Origin: Rhabdochlamydiaceae bacterium
Lineage (GTDB): Bacteria; Chlamydiota; Chlamydiia; Chlamydiales; Rhabdochlamydiaceae
Reading direction: 5' to 3'
DNA length: 64,000 nt
Assembly (NCBI GenBank): GCA_019745395.1
Contig: JAIETG010000027.1
Coordinates: forward strand, 62,001-126,000
Shown here: positions 1-9,106 of the stretch, piece after piece
How the letters are laid out: each line of letters starts with the position of its first letter
Numbering within the stretch: the stretch's first letter is position 1
The notes under the pieces: generated by a model
What the model saw: the letters and a program-made list of their open reading frames with translations, nothing else
Told to the model about the DNA's origin: nothing
Database searches by the model: none
Position numbers and translations under genes: made by a program

Positions 1-522
1 GACTCTCTGTTAGATGGCCTGAACTCCCAAAAATACCAGGCAGTACTGACATCTTTAACTCCTTATAATTTTAACCAATCTGTATACAGTTTCTCCGAAC
101 CCTTTCTTCCGTTAGGGCCTGTTCTGATTGTTCCTTTAGCCTCTTCTGAAGATTCTCTGAAAGGATTCTCCGGGAAAAGTGTCGGTGTTATAGAAGATAG
201 TCCGGAAATCCTCATCCTAGAAAAAGATCCTACGATTTTGATTCGCACATACGAAAATGCATCTTCTCTTTTAACTGATCTTGTTGCAGAAAGCATACAA
301 GCAGGGCTCCTACCCATACTTACAGCTTCCGCCTATGTAGATCACCTCTACTATAAAAAACTCAAAATTGCTTCCGACTCTCTTACCAATCAGGGACTAA
401 GACTCATCACGTTAAAAGATAAAAATCCTAAGCTTATTGAAAAATTTAACGATGGCATAGAAAAGCTAAAAAAATCAGGCGAGTATGAGAAACTTCTCGT
501 GAAATGGAACCTAGCAAATTAA
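1..522 (+). CDS. Amino-acid ABC transporter substrate-binding protein (3' part)
   Basis: The frame is open from the first base of the window, so the N terminus is missing. About 173 residues remain. The segment reading AVLTSLTPYNFNQSVYSFSEP resembles the hinge region of polar-amino-acid binding proteins (ArtJ/GlnH type), where two lobes of a periplasmic clamp meet. The C-terminal run FNDGIEKLKKSGEYEKLLVKW is the usual closing helix of this family. The protein would capture an amino acid in the periplasm for a membrane ABC permease that is not visible here. An internal TTG at 238 is not a start, because the same frame continues upstream. The specific ligand cannot be read from this part. A hairpin follows the stop. 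Confidence 0.8.
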   Translation, partial: DSLLDGLNSQKYQAVLTSLTPYNFNQSVYSFSEPFLPLGPVLIVPLASSEDSLKGFSGKSVGVIEDSPEILILEKDPTILIRTYENASSLLTDLVAESIQAGLLPILTASAYVDHLYYKKLKIASDSLTNQGLRLITLKDKNPKLIEKFNDGIEKLKKSGEYEKLLVKWNLAN

Positions 523-524
523 TC

Positions 525-550
525 ATCCCCCATCTCTTCAGATGGGGGAT
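525..550. terminator. Hairpin between convergent genes
   Basis: A perfect 10-bp stem (525-534 with 541-550) and a 6-nt loop lie between the stop of the amino-acid-binding protein gene and the stop of glgP on the other strand. There is no strong T-run on either side, so it may be a weak bidirectional terminator. Confidence 0.55.
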
Positions 551-570
551 CTTGTCAAAACTAAATCCAA

Positions 571-3159
571 CTATGTATTCGTAACCTCTTTATTAGATAA
601 GATACGACACTTATCATGCTCACTGTAAAGAGCTCGCACTTCAGCTAAATAGGCAGGATCCACAGCGCAGGGAGAGAGATCCCACACTTTATGAGCGTAG
701 TTATGGATGGATTCGTCAGTAGAAAAAAGTCCCATGCCTGCAATATTATGAATGCAGTATTGGGCCCATTTCAAAGGATCTGCAAAAAGCGTTTCCACTT
801 TTTTCTGCGTTTCATAGTAACTTTGCAAGTCTTTTAAAATAAAGTAGCGATCAGCGCAATTTCCATTCTCTCCTTCTAAAAGAATCTGATACAGATGCGA
901 TAAAGCGTGTTTTTCCGCTTCAGTCTCTGCAAATTCTCCATTTTTTAAAGAATCAAGAGCTTGGTGAATAGCAGGATTTTGCGTATAAATATTCCAGGGA
1001 TTATAGCTGCGATTTTCTTGTAATTGATGAATTTCCTCAGAAGAACATCCAAAAGAAAAAGGCCACCATGCATCGGTTACCTGCTGATGCATTTCAATGT
1101 TAGCTCCATCTTCCGTCCCTATAGTCAGAGCTCCATTCATAGCAAGCTTCATATTTCCTGTACCCGAAGCCTCCATCCCTGCCGTAGAAATTTGCTCTGA
1201 AAGATCCGCAGCAGGAATGAGCAATTCCGCTTTGGACACATTGTAATTTTCTACAAATAAGACGCGAAGTTTACCATTAACGATGGGATCCCGATTGATT
1301 TTCCTGTCAATGCAGTAGATCAACTGAATAATCTCTTTAGCAACATCATAACCTGGAGCTGCCTTACCAGCAAAAACAACCTGCCGTTTAATCAAACGAG
1401 AATTCGGATTAGCTTTAATTTCAAAATAAAGCATTATAGTATGCAAAACATTCATAAGCTGTCTTTTATACTCATGAATCCTTTTGATTTGCACATCATA
1501 TAAGGCATCCTCTGCTAAGGGATCGGAAAAAGCCTGAACACGGCCTCGAAAATCACGAATGGGATTTTGCAAAGACAAAAACTCAATAAGCCTTGTTTTA
1601 TTTTGTTTTTTAATCTCTAAAAATTGCTGCAAAGTAGCCGGATCTTCCGCAAAGCGAGCTAACTCACTAATGGTTCGGAAGTCAACGATCCACTTACAAC
1701 CAATTTTTTTGGTAATAAATTCGGAAAGAAGCGGATTTGCGTATAAGAGCCAGCGCCTTTGTGTAACTCCATTTGTTACATTGACAAAACGATCTGGGTA
1801 CATCTCATCAAAGTCTTTAAAAAGGGTCTTTTTTAGGATGCTTGTATGTAAAGCAGCAACTCCATTAACTTGGTGACTGCCATAAATAGCCAAATGAGCC
1901 ATCTTGATTTGTCCTCCTTCAAGAAAGGACATCCGACGCACTCGTTCTTCATCTCCGGGATATTTTTTACGAACCGCTGTACAGAAATCTAAATTTAATT
2001 TCTCGATAATACGATACTGTCTGGGCAAAAGAAAACGAACTCTTGCTTGGTTCCACTCTTCAAGAGACTCCTTTAAAATAGTATGATTTGTATAACCAAA
2101 ACAGGTTCTAACAATCTCCCAAGCCTCTGCCCAAAGAAAATCATGCTCTTTTAAAAGAGTTCTCATAAGCTCTGCAATAGCCAAAGATGGGTGCGTATCA
2201 TTGATCTGAATACGTACTTTATCTGCAAAAAAGCTCATATCTGGATAATGTCTTAAATAATGTGCTACGATATCTTGAATAGAAGCTGAGGCGAGCAAGA
2301 ACTCTTGCTTAAGACGAAACCTTTTTCCAAGTTCATTATTATCGTTAGGATAGAGCACATCTGTTAAAGAGGTATTTTCTCCCGCCTGATCCAGTAGACC
2401 GGAGTTAAACCTTTGTAACTGAAAGTTACGAGGAGATTCCTTAGTAGTCCAAAGCCTTAGGGTATTAACATTAAAGTCCCCAGCTTCACTATAGCCAATT
2501 ATCGGAGTATCAAAAGAAAGAGCTCTTACTTCCTCGTATTCTGAAAGATCAAAGACTTCTTCTCCACGTTTGTTTTGCGTAGCAATCTCTTGTCCAGAGT
2601 AATAAACACTGGCAGCATGAACATCTCGACGAAACTCCCAAGGATTTTCATGTAAAAGCCATGGATCTGGTCTTTCAATCTGAACCCCATTCCATATCTC
2701 CTGATCAAAAATCCCATATTGATAACGCAATCCATATCCAATAGCTGGATATCTCTGGGTTGCCAAAGAGTCTAAAAGACAAGAAGCTAGTCTCCCCAAC
2801 CCTCCATTGCCAAGACCTGGGTCTGCTTCATAATAGGTTTCCTCTTCTAAAGAACGGCCCATTTTTTTCATGACTCTTTGCATAAGTTGAGTAGCATGCA
2901 TATTACAAACATTGCTTCCCATAAAACGTCCTGGGAGATATTCCATGCAAAGATAATAAAGAGTCCGAACTTGATTCTTGCGATACGTCTTTTGAGTGGC
3001 CGTCCAGTTAATCATCAGCTCTTCTCGAAGAGTAAAAGCAGTGGCTCTATAAAACTCTTCAGGATTTGCTTCTTGCGTTGTAACCCCCATCATAGTAATC
3101 AAATAATGCTGTATTTTCTGCACAATTTTTTCAGCTTGCTCTTCCAACTTAAGATCCAC
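571..3159 (-). CDS. glgP: Glycogen/alpha-glucan phosphorylase
   Basis: This enzyme releases glucose-1-phosphate from glycogen or maltodextrin with a PLP cofactor. The 862-residue protein has the normal family length. Clear landmarks are the N-terminal glycine-rich EADPGLGNGGLGRLASC stretch, the RIQINDTHP region, and the PLP-lysine segment EASGTGNMKLAMNGALTIG near residue 670, followed by GTEDGANIE. The start is a GTG at 3159 with a GAGAGGG ribosome-binding site four bases upstream; no better ATG lies nearby. Glycogen metabolism is a well-known trait of Chlamydiales. It is convergent with the upstream transporter gene and divergent from the SthA-like gene. Confidence 0.97.
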   Translation of the reverse strand: MDLKLEEQAEKIVQKIQHYLITMMGVTTQEANPEEFYRATAFTLREELMINWTATQKTYRKNQVRTLYYLCMEYLPGRFMGSNVCNMHATQLMQRVMKKMGRSLEEETYYEADPGLGNGGLGRLASCLLDSLATQRYPAIGYGLRYQYGIFDQEIWNGVQIERPDPWLLHENPWEFRRDVHAASVYYSGQEIATQNKRGEEVFDLSEYEEVRALSFDTPIIGYSEAGDFNVNTLRLWTTKESPRNFQLQRFNSGLLDQAGENTSLTDVLYPNDNNELGKRFRLKQEFLLASASIQDIVAHYLRHYPDMSFFADKVRIQINDTHPSLAIAELMRTLLKEHDFLWAEAWEIVRTCFGYTNHTILKESLEEWNQARVRFLLPRQYRIIEKLNLDFCTAVRKKYPGDEERVRRMSFLEGGQIKMAHLAIYGSHQVNGVAALHTSILKKTLFKDFDEMYPDRFVNVTNGVTQRRWLLYANPLLSEFITKKIGCKWIVDFRTISELARFAEDPATLQQFLEIKKQNKTRLIEFLSLQNPIRDFRGRVQAFSDPLAEDALYDVQIKRIHEYKRQLMNVLHTIMLYFEIKANPNSRLIKRQVVFAGKAAPGYDVAKEIIQLIYCIDRKINRDPIVNGKLRVLFVENYNVSKAELLIPAADLSEQISTAGMEASGTGNMKLAMNGALTIGTEDGANIEMHQQVTDAWWPFSFGCSSEEIHQLQENRSYNPWNIYTQNPAIHQALDSLKNGEFAETEAEKHALSHLYQILLEGENGNCADRYFILKDLQSYYETQKKVETLFADPLKWAQYCIHNIAGMGLFSTDESIHNYAHKVWDLSPCAVDPAYLAEVRALYSEHDKCRILSNKEVTNT

Positions 3160-3266
3160 TAGACCCTCTCTTTAGACCGATAGTCAATTCTTATATTACT
3201 GCCATAATCTTTTTTTCTTTCAACAGAATAATCTATTTTTTATGATGAAGTTTCGGAGGACGTTTC

Positions 3267-4679
3267 ATGCATAGCTATGATCTCATTGTGATTGGTACCG
3301 GCCCCGCCGGGGAAAAAGCCGCAGTTAAAGCCGCTTATTTTGGTCACAAGGTGGCCATTATCGAAAAAAACCCTGTTTTTGGGGGCGCAGAAGTCGTTAC
3401 AGGAACACTTCCTTCTAAAACTCTCAAAGAAACTGCTTTGTATTTTTCTGGAAAATATGAAAAGGGTCTCTTCAGTGTAGGAAGAGAGCTTGACCATGCA
3501 GCGACATTAGAAGATTTCATGTACCGAAAAAATTATGTCACAGAATCTTTTTCGCAAGAAATCAAAGAAAATCTCATGCGTCACGGTGTCGATATTTATT
3601 TAGGATCAGCGCGTTTTACTGGAGAGCATACCCTTTCTATTACTTCCAGTTCTAATCCTCCACAGGAAATCATCGGAAGATATATTATTATCGCCACGGG
3701 TTCTTACCCTTATCATCCTTCAAATATCCCCTTTGATAACGTGCGCGTCCATGACTCAGATTCTATCTTGCAAATTCAATGGCTTCCCAAATCCTTATGT
3801 ATCGTCGGAGCCGGAGTAATCGGATGTGAATATGCTACAATTTTCGCTGCGATGGGAACGAAAGTCTATTTGATTCATGATAAATCAAAAATTCTACCAC
3901 AAATTGATCAAGAACTCGCTCAAAGCCTAATCACTCAAATGCAAGAAGAAGGAGTCGAGGTTCTTTTTGATACAACTATTGAGCACATAGAAATCCCTAA
4001 AGAAAAACAAGACCCCTTACAGATCTTTCTCCAAGACGGGAAAATTCTAAAGACCGACATGTATCTTTTTGCTGCAGGTCGTAGTGGCAATACAGCAGCA
4101 TTAGGATGTGATCTTCTGGGATTGAAAATGGGGAAAAGAGAGACCCTTGCAGTTAATGCACAATACCGCACAAACATTGATCATATTTATGCCGTAGGAG
4201 ATGTAATCGGATTTCCTTCCTTAGCTAGTACCAGTATGGATCAAGGACGTGTAGCTGTTGCTCACATCTTTAAAACAAGAGACTTACAACATCTCCCCTC
4301 TTATTTCCCTTATGGCATTTATACGATCCCTGAAATCTCCATGGTAGGGATGACGGAAGAGGCCATGATTGAGTCCAAAATCCCTTACTGTTGCGGGCAA
4401 TCTCGTTACGCTGATATGGCCAGAGGAAAGATTATGGGAGCTAAAAATGGTTTCATGAAGATCATTTTCGAAAAAGATGATCTGATTATTCGAGGAGTCC
4501 ATATCATTGGACCTATCGCTACTGAAATCATCCACTTCGGGTTAGAGCTCGTAGAATCCAAGCAAACCCTTTATGATGTAATTGGGAAAGTTTTCAACTT
4601 CCCCACCTTACATGACCTTTATAAATACGCTGCCTATGATGGATTGAGCAACTTAACAGGTCACAAGGTAAAACCATAG
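3267..4679 (+). CDS. sthA: SthA-like soluble pyridine nucleotide transhydrogenase
   Basis: This is a flavoprotein disulfide reductase-family protein of 470 residues. It has an FAD-binding GTGPAG motif at the N terminus, an NAD(P)-binding motif in CIVGAGVIGCEYA, and the second FAD motif YAVGDVIGFPSLAS. The overall pattern (YHPSNIPFDNVRVHDSDSIL, GIYTIPEISMVG, FNFPTLHDLYKYAAYDGL) fits Si-specific NAD(P) transhydrogenase better than dihydrolipoamide dehydrogenase; the C terminus lacks the HP..E active-site motif of Lpd. The usual disulfide region reads GGAEVVTGTLPSK, so the single cysteine that SthA normally keeps is replaced by Glu and there is no redox disulfide. The ATG has a strong GGAGG site. 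In Chlamydiaceae, lpdA occupies the comparable place before the T3SS block. Confidence 0.85.
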   Translation: MHSYDLIVIGTGPAGEKAAVKAAYFGHKVAIIEKNPVFGGAEVVTGTLPSKTLKETALYFSGKYEKGLFSVGRELDHAATLEDFMYRKNYVTESFSQEIKENLMRHGVDIYLGSARFTGEHTLSITSSSNPPQEIIGRYIIIATGSYPYHPSNIPFDNVRVHDSDSILQIQWLPKSLCIVGAGVIGCEYATIFAAMGTKVYLIHDKSKILPQIDQELAQSLITQMQEEGVEVLFDTTIEHIEIPKEKQDPLQIFLQDGKILKTDMYLFAAGRSGNTAALGCDLLGLKMGKRETLAVNAQYRTNIDHIYAVGDVIGFPSLASTSMDQGRVAVAHIFKTRDLQHLPSYFPYGIYTIPEISMVGMTEEAMIESKIPYCCGQSRYADMARGKIMGAKNGFMKIIFEKDDLIIRGVHIIGPIATEIIHFGLELVESKQTLYDVIGKVFNFPTLHDLYKYAAYDGLSNLTGHKVKP

Positions 4680-4829
4680 ATCCATTGACTTTTGGTATCT
4701 TTATATACAAAGCTGAAAACCTACTAAACGAAGTTAAAATAGTAATATATTTACAAGAAAACTAAAATAGTTATTTTAAAATACAGCTATTCAATATAAG
4801 ATAAAAGAAAATGGACATTTAGGACGTAT

Positions 4830-5750
4830 ATGCGTATTTGGCGAAATATATTCTCATTATTGCTTGTACTCTTCTTAGTAACCGGATGTGATAAACGGTC
4901 AGAAATAGTCAGCAATTTAGACGAAAGAGAAGCTAATGAAATTATCGTCTTTCTTGCCAGTAAAGGAATTGGTGCTTCCAAAAGCCCCTCAGCTTCTGCC
5001 GGTCCCGGAGCTGGCCAAGGGTCAGCAAAATGGAGCATCTCAGTTGATGAGCAAGTATCCACAGATGCGATGGCGATCCTCAACCAAAACGGCCTTCCTC
5101 GCATTAAAGGGACTAGCTTGCTAGATCTTTTTGCAAAACAAGGCCTTATGTCTTCTGAAAAAGAAGAAGCTATACGCTATCAAGCAGGTCTTGCAGAACA
5201 GATCGCCTCTACTATCCGCAAAATCGACGGTGTTATCGATGCCGATGTTCAAATCTCCTTTCCAGTAGCAGAAGCAGCAGGGCTTGGAGCCGCAGCAGAA
5301 ATAGCCCCCACCAAGATTACAGCAGCTGTTTATATCAAACATCAAGGTATCCTAGATGATCCTAATAGTCATTTAATCCTTAAAATTAAAAGACTTCTTG
5401 CTGGAAGTGTTAACGGATTGGATCTCAATGACGTAACGGTAATCTCTGACAAGGCACGTTTCACGGATGTTACATTAAACCAAATGCCTCAAACTATTTC
5501 AGGAAGCACCTCTTCCGGAAAAGAATATGTCAGTATTTGGTCCATTGTTATGAGCAAAAAATCCGCAGGAAAATTTCAGATGTTATTTTTCCTTCTTTCT
5601 TTCTGCGCTATCGTCTTTGCTTTACTAGCCGGATGGCTAATTTGGAAACTATATCCCTCCTTAAAACAAAAAGGTGGGCTGAAAAAACTTTTAAATCTAG
5701 CCCCTTTTACTGCCGAAGAACCTGTAGATAACGATAAGAATCTTCCATGA
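4830..5750 (+). CDS. sctJ: T3SS inner-membrane ring lipoprotein SctJ (CdsJ)
   Basis: This 306-residue protein is the YscJ/PrgK/CdsJ-type component that forms the inner ring of the type III secretion basal body. It starts with a lipoprotein signal ending VTGC, which places the mature protein in the periplasm anchored by lipid. Two ring-building regions follow: the ANEIIVFLASKGI part and the LDLNDVTVISDKARF region typical of the family. A Gly/Ala/Pro-rich linker lies near residues 50-65. A C-terminal membrane segment (around LFFLLSFCAIVFALLAGWL) ends in a short cytoplasmic tail. It is the first gene of a tightly packed sctJ-sctK-like-sctL set; the next start overlaps its stop. Confidence 0.96.
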   Translation: MRIWRNIFSLLLVLFLVTGCDKRSEIVSNLDEREANEIIVFLASKGIGASKSPSASAGPGAGQGSAKWSISVDEQVSTDAMAILNQNGLPRIKGTSLLDLFAKQGLMSSEKEEAIRYQAGLAEQIASTIRKIDGVIDADVQISFPVAEAAGLGAAAEIAPTKITAAVYIKHQGILDDPNSHLILKIKRLLAGSVNGLDLNDVTVISDKARFTDVTLNQMPQTISGSTSSGKEYVSIWSIVMSKKSAGKFQMLFFLLSFCAIVFALLAGWLIWKLYPSLKQKGGLKKLLNLAPFTAEEPVDNDKNLP

Positions 5751-6625
5751 AACCATTAAGCCAACTCGTCTGCAGAACTTGGATTGAAAAAAAGAAAAAA
5801 GAGTCGAAAATGACTCTTTTTTCTTTTTTGCCCCCTGATGACAAGGAATCCATCACTCATCTAACTCCCCCATCTCAAGATTTAACATTAGGTTTTGACC
5901 TAGGAAAAGAAGTATTGCAGCAAACACACGAGTCTTGGCTGCTTCCGTTTCTTCGGCATTTCTCTGAAAAAGAAGTATGCTTTTTCCTGTCCTCTCTCCC
6001 TCTCTCCACAGCTCAAAGCTTAAAAAACGCCTTAAAATGTTCAAGACCCCTAGTGCAAATTTCTGCGACAATGCAATTTTTTTTCCAACAAAAAATGATG
6101 CAATACTTGCTAAATTCCGCTCCCAATCTTTTACCGATTAAAGCGCTTCCCAAGTCCTCTCTCAATCTACTAGTCTCTTTAAATACTAAGGAACTACATC
6201 TACTTGTTGAATTTCTAGGGCTTCACGACCTATCCGTAGAAATCAAACAAATTATCGACAACACGAAGTTAAAAAAAATCCACTCCGTTCTCTCTAAAGA
6301 AAAACAACTCTTCCTTAAAGGACTTACTCATAAAAAAGAACAGGTAATCTTTAAAAGGATGGAGCTTTCTAGATGGGATGGAGAAATGGATCGGTTGCTC
6401 TCTCTTCTTTTTCAAAGGGGGATGAACCGCCTAGCAAAAGCATTATATCCAGAACATTCCGATCTTGTATGGCACATAGCTCATCGTATGGATATGCAAG
6501 AAGCTCAACTCCTTTTTTCTTTGCATAAATCTTTAGAACATCCCAACGCCTATGCATTTCTTTCGAAACAAATATTAGAAGTTCTTTCTTTTCTCCAAAC
6601 CCATAACCCGAAAACACCCTCATGA
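5747..6625 (+). CDS. T3SS protein in the SctK position (CT560-like)
   Basis: The ATG overlaps the sctJ stop (ATGA), and the gene ends overlapping the sctL start, so translation is probably coupled. The 292-residue protein is soluble, rich in Leu and Lys, and has no signal peptide or membrane segment. In Chlamydia the gene between cdsJ and cdsL is CT560, which some workers treat as a diverged SctK, the cytosolic sorting-platform factor. The sequence shows no motif that proves this, so the role rests on position and general helical character. It would sit under the basal body with SctL, SctQ and the ATPase. Confidence 0.7.
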   Translation: MKPLSQLVCRTWIEKKKKESKMTLFSFLPPDDKESITHLTPPSQDLTLGFDLGKEVLQQTHESWLLPFLRHFSEKEVCFFLSSLPLSTAQSLKNALKCSRPLVQISATMQFFFQQKMMQYLLNSAPNLLPIKALPKSSLNLLVSLNTKELHLLVEFLGLHDLSVEIKQIIDNTKLKKIHSVLSKEKQLFLKGLTHKKEQVIFKRMELSRWDGEMDRLLSLLFQRGMNRLAKALYPEHSDLVWHIAHRMDMQEAQLLFSLHKSLEHPNAYAFLSKQILEVLSFLQTHNPKTPS

Positions 6626-7245
6626 AAAAACTATTTTCTTACCTTTTTTCCGGCGATCTACACTTAAGCTCTACAGAAAAAATTATCCCATCGAAAGAAT
6701 TTAGCCAACTTTTAGAGGCTAAGGAAGTCCTAGAAAAAGCAGTGGAAAACTCTGCAGAAAAACATAGGCTCGTAGAAGAAGAGTGCCAAAGACTTAGAGA
6801 AGAAGCGCAAAAAGCAGGGTTTCAAGAAGGTCTCGTTCAATTTAATGCGCATTTTCTTGCATTAGAAGAACAAGCGAGAAAAATCTACAGAGAAACGCAG
6901 AATAGCATTTTAAAACTAGCTCTGCAAGCTGCGAAAAAAATTGTCCACACAGAGATACAACTTCACCCAGAAACGATTGTCGATATCGTTTTACAAGCTC
7001 TTGCACCTGTGAAACAAAGCCATCGCATTTCAATCTTCGTAAGCAAAGCAGATAAAGAGATCTTAGAAGAAAACAAATCCGATCTAAAAGAAATTTTTGA
7101 GCAGCTTCAATTTCTTAAAATCCAAGAAAGAGATGACATTCAGCCTGGAGGCTGCATCATAGAAACTGAAAACGGCATTATCAATGCTAGTGCGGAAAAT
7201 CAATGGAAAGCTTTAGAAACGGCCTTTCAAAAGTATATGAAATAA
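6622..7245 (+). CDS. sctL: T3SS stator protein SctL (CdsL)
   Basis: This 207-residue protein belongs to the YscL/HrpE/FliH family, which links the T3SS ATPase to the sorting platform. An early charged coiled-coil stretch (roughly residues 25-95, EAKEVLEKAVENSAEKHRLV and following) precedes the conserved C-terminal domain with AAKKIVHTEIQLHPETIVDIV. The end, IQPGGCIIETENGIINAS, is the characteristic family signature. It overlaps the preceding gene by four bases. A perfect inverted repeat lies shortly after the stop, so the sctJ-K-L transcript may end here. Confidence 0.94.
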   Translation: MKKLFSYLFSGDLHLSSTEKIIPSKEFSQLLEAKEVLEKAVENSAEKHRLVEEECQRLREEAQKAGFQEGLVQFNAHFLALEEQARKIYRETQNSILKLALQAAKKIVHTEIQLHPETIVDIVLQALAPVKQSHRISIFVSKADKEILEENKSDLKEIFEQLQFLKIQERDDIQPGGCIIETENGIINASAENQWKALETAFQKYMK

Positions 7246-7274
7246 TTTACCACCCACATCAAACACCTCACGCG

Positions 7275-7321
7275 TAAAAGTAATTTTACAAAAGTCTCGT
7301 AAAATTACTTTATGGTATAAT
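7275..7321 (+). promoter_or_regulatory. Inverted repeat next to a TATAAT promoter element
   Basis: A perfect 13-bp inverted repeat (7277-7289 with 7299-7311, 9-nt loop) is followed five bases later by TATAAT at 7316-7321. The TATAAT is 35 bases before the start at 7356. The repeat covers where a -35 element would sit, and no good -35 hexamer is visible there. It could be the terminator of sctJKL, an operator for the next gene, or both. Confidence 0.55.
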
Positions 7322-7355
7322 ACCCAAGATTAATACCACTATATGAGAGACTTTT

Positions 7356-7883
7356 ATGATGTCCTTTACTTGCGGCGGTTTTTGTTCTTTTAACCATCAA
7401 ACTGTCCCCTACATAACAAGCGCAGGAACTACGCAGCTCGACTATGTCACCTGTACAGGGCCTGTAAAAACTGCCGGAGATCTTCAACTTGAGCATTCAA
7501 CAATAGGAGAACTTGCACATGCAGGACACTTACGCATCGATGGATCTATGATACAAAAAAGCGTTTGCCATGCTGGAAAAATCGAAGTTAATAACTCTAA
7601 AATCCAAAACACTCTAAAAACTTCTTCTGAAGATATAAAAGTTCACGACTCTCAAATTAAAACCATTCTTGTAAGGCCTCAACAAAACTCCAGCTTAAAA
7701 ATCTTTGGATTTACTTTATTTTCCTCATCAGTCTCTCCTAAAACACAAACCGTTGAACTTACGGGGAGAAATTGCAGAATAGGATCGATTATCTTTGAAA
7801 AAGGATGTAACGGACAGGTGGTACAAAAAGACGGCGCCGAGGTAAAAACTATCTTACATAATAGCGATTCCTGCATCGAATAG
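7356..7883 (+). CDS. Unrecognised small protein with repeated beta-strand pattern, within the T3SS block
   Basis: I do not recognise this 175-residue protein. There is no signal peptide or membrane span. From about residue 20 it shows short imperfect repeats of the form G-x-L-x-(hydrophobic)-x-x-S-x-I (for example AGDLQLEHSTIGEL, AGHLRIDGSMIQ, AGKIEVNNSKIQN, SEDIKVHDSQIK). This spacing suggests a right-handed beta-helix such as bactofilin-like or polymer-forming proteins, but that is only a pattern match. Cysteines cluster in the first ten residues. ATGATG allows two starts; I keep the first. It sits between sctL and sctR, with its own promoter-like region. Confidence 0.7.
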   Translation: MMSFTCGGFCSFNHQTVPYITSAGTTQLDYVTCTGPVKTAGDLQLEHSTIGELAHAGHLRIDGSMIQKSVCHAGKIEVNNSKIQNTLKTSSEDIKVHDSQIKTILVRPQQNSSLKIFGFTLFSSSVSPKTQTVELTGRNCRIGSIIFEKGCNGQVVQKDGAEVKTILHNSDSCIE

Positions 7884-8040
7884 AAACCATTAAGGCATTT
7901 TGAAGGAGACTATAATAAGGTGATTTTTCCCAAGCTTATTGATATCCCAAAAAGTAAGATATAATTTATCGCTTTTCTTAGCGCAAAAAAGACAAATAGT
8001 ATACAAAGAATTTGAAACGTCTTTTTGCAAGGAACGCGCC

Positions 8041-8811
8041 ATGTTAAGAAAGAAGCTGCCCTGCTCTGTCATCGTGCTTTTTTTCCTGCTCCTATTTTTA
8101 TGTCCTGAAACCTCCTGGGCACAAGACCAACAACCTCCTACAGCATCTCCCGGTATTTTAACACAGATGTCTGTTCTTGCACTTTTTTCCGTACTGCCCT
8201 TTGCAGTCATGCTGCTGACCTCTTACGTCAAGGTCGTCGTAGTGCTCTCCTTGCTCAGAAACGCACTAGGAGTCCAGCAAGCACCTCCGAACCAAGTACT
8301 CAATGGTATCGCACTATTAATGGCCATTTACGTAATGGCTCCAACTTTTCTCGCAATGTACAAAGCGGGAGAAACAACTATGAATTCTAGACCTCCTCAA
8401 ACGCTATTTTCGGGAGAATCGCCTCAATATATTGTCGATATCGCCAATGCATCCAAAGAACCTCTCCGAAGCTTTTTACAAAGAAATAGCGCAGCCAAAC
8501 ATATTACTAGTTTTTATCAACTGGCCTACAAATCTTTTCCCCAAGAATTTAGAGGCTCGTTAAAACCTACAGATTTCATTGTCGTCATTCCGTCCTTTAT
8601 TACTTCGCAACTAAAGGCTGCTTTTGAAATTGGAGTTTTGATCTATTTGCCTTTTTTCGTCATAGACCTTGTTACGTCCAATATTTTGCTTGCTATGGGT
8701 ATGATGATGCTCTCTCCTCTTACTATTGCGCTTCCTTTGAAATTGCTTTTGATTGTAATGGTTGATGGGTGGACTCTCATTATTCAAGGGCTTGTGCTTT
8801 CTTTTCGGTAA
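8041..8811 (+). CDS. sctR: T3SS export apparatus protein SctR (CdsR)
   Basis: SctR is a core part of the export gate in the inner membrane, assembling with SctS and SctT. The protein from the ATG at 8041 (256 residues, AAGGAACG-type site upstream) begins with a cleavable-looking signal (LFFLLLFLCPETSWAQ). Family landmarks follow: LLTSYVKVVVVLSLLRNALGVQQAPPNQVLNG and the C-terminal FVIDLVTSNILLAMGMMMLSP segment. The frame stays open upstream to a TTG at 7939, but that extension has no support. sctS begins 21 bases after the stop. Confidence 0.95.
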   Translation: MLRKKLPCSVIVLFFLLLFLCPETSWAQDQQPPTASPGILTQMSVLALFSVLPFAVMLLTSYVKVVVVLSLLRNALGVQQAPPNQVLNGIALLMAIYVMAPTFLAMYKAGETTMNSRPPQTLFSGESPQYIVDIANASKEPLRSFLQRNSAAKHITSFYQLAYKSFPQEFRGSLKPTDFIVVIPSFITSQLKAAFEIGVLIYLPFFVIDLVTSNILLAMGMMMLSPLTIALPLKLLLIVMVDGWTLIIQGLVLSFR

Positions 8812-8832
8812 ATTTTTTATAGAGGTATTTTC

Positions 8833-9105
8833 ATGTACAGTACGGAAATCTACCAACTCAGTTACCAAGCGCTTATGCTCATTTTGCTCTTATCAGCCCC
8901 TCCAATTCTCATCAGTACGCTTCTAGGACTCTTCGTTGCCATTTTTCAGGCAGCTACACAAATCCAAGAACAAACTCTATCTTTTATGATTAAACTAGTT
9001 GCTGTAATTTTCACCCTCTTTCTGCTCGGAGGATGGCTCAGCTCACAAATCATGCAATACACAACAAATATTTTCGTAAACTTCCCCAAATGGGCGTCTT
9101 TTTAA
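8833..9105 (+). CDS. sctS: T3SS export apparatus protein SctS (CdsS)
   Basis: This 90-residue inner-membrane protein has two hydrophobic helices separated by the conserved AIFQAATQIQEQTLSF loop, the signature of the FliQ/SctS family. An AGAGGTATTTTC spacer precedes the ATG. The length is normal. The gene is followed one base after its stop by the GTG of sctT, so the two are translated from one transcript and together with SctR form the export gate. Confidence 0.96.
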   Translation: MYSTEIYQLSYQALMLILLLSAPPILISTLLGLFVAIFQAATQIQEQTLSFMIKLVAVIFTLFLLGGWLSSQIMQYTTNIFVNFPKWASF

Positions 9106-9106
9106 G

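Noticed and set aside
3267-4679. Dihydrolipoamide dehydrogenase as the identity of the flavoprotein
   Set aside because: The CxxxxC redox pair and the C-terminal HP..E motif of Lpd are missing, while SthA features (GTLPSK, FNFPTLHDLYKYAAYDGL) are present.
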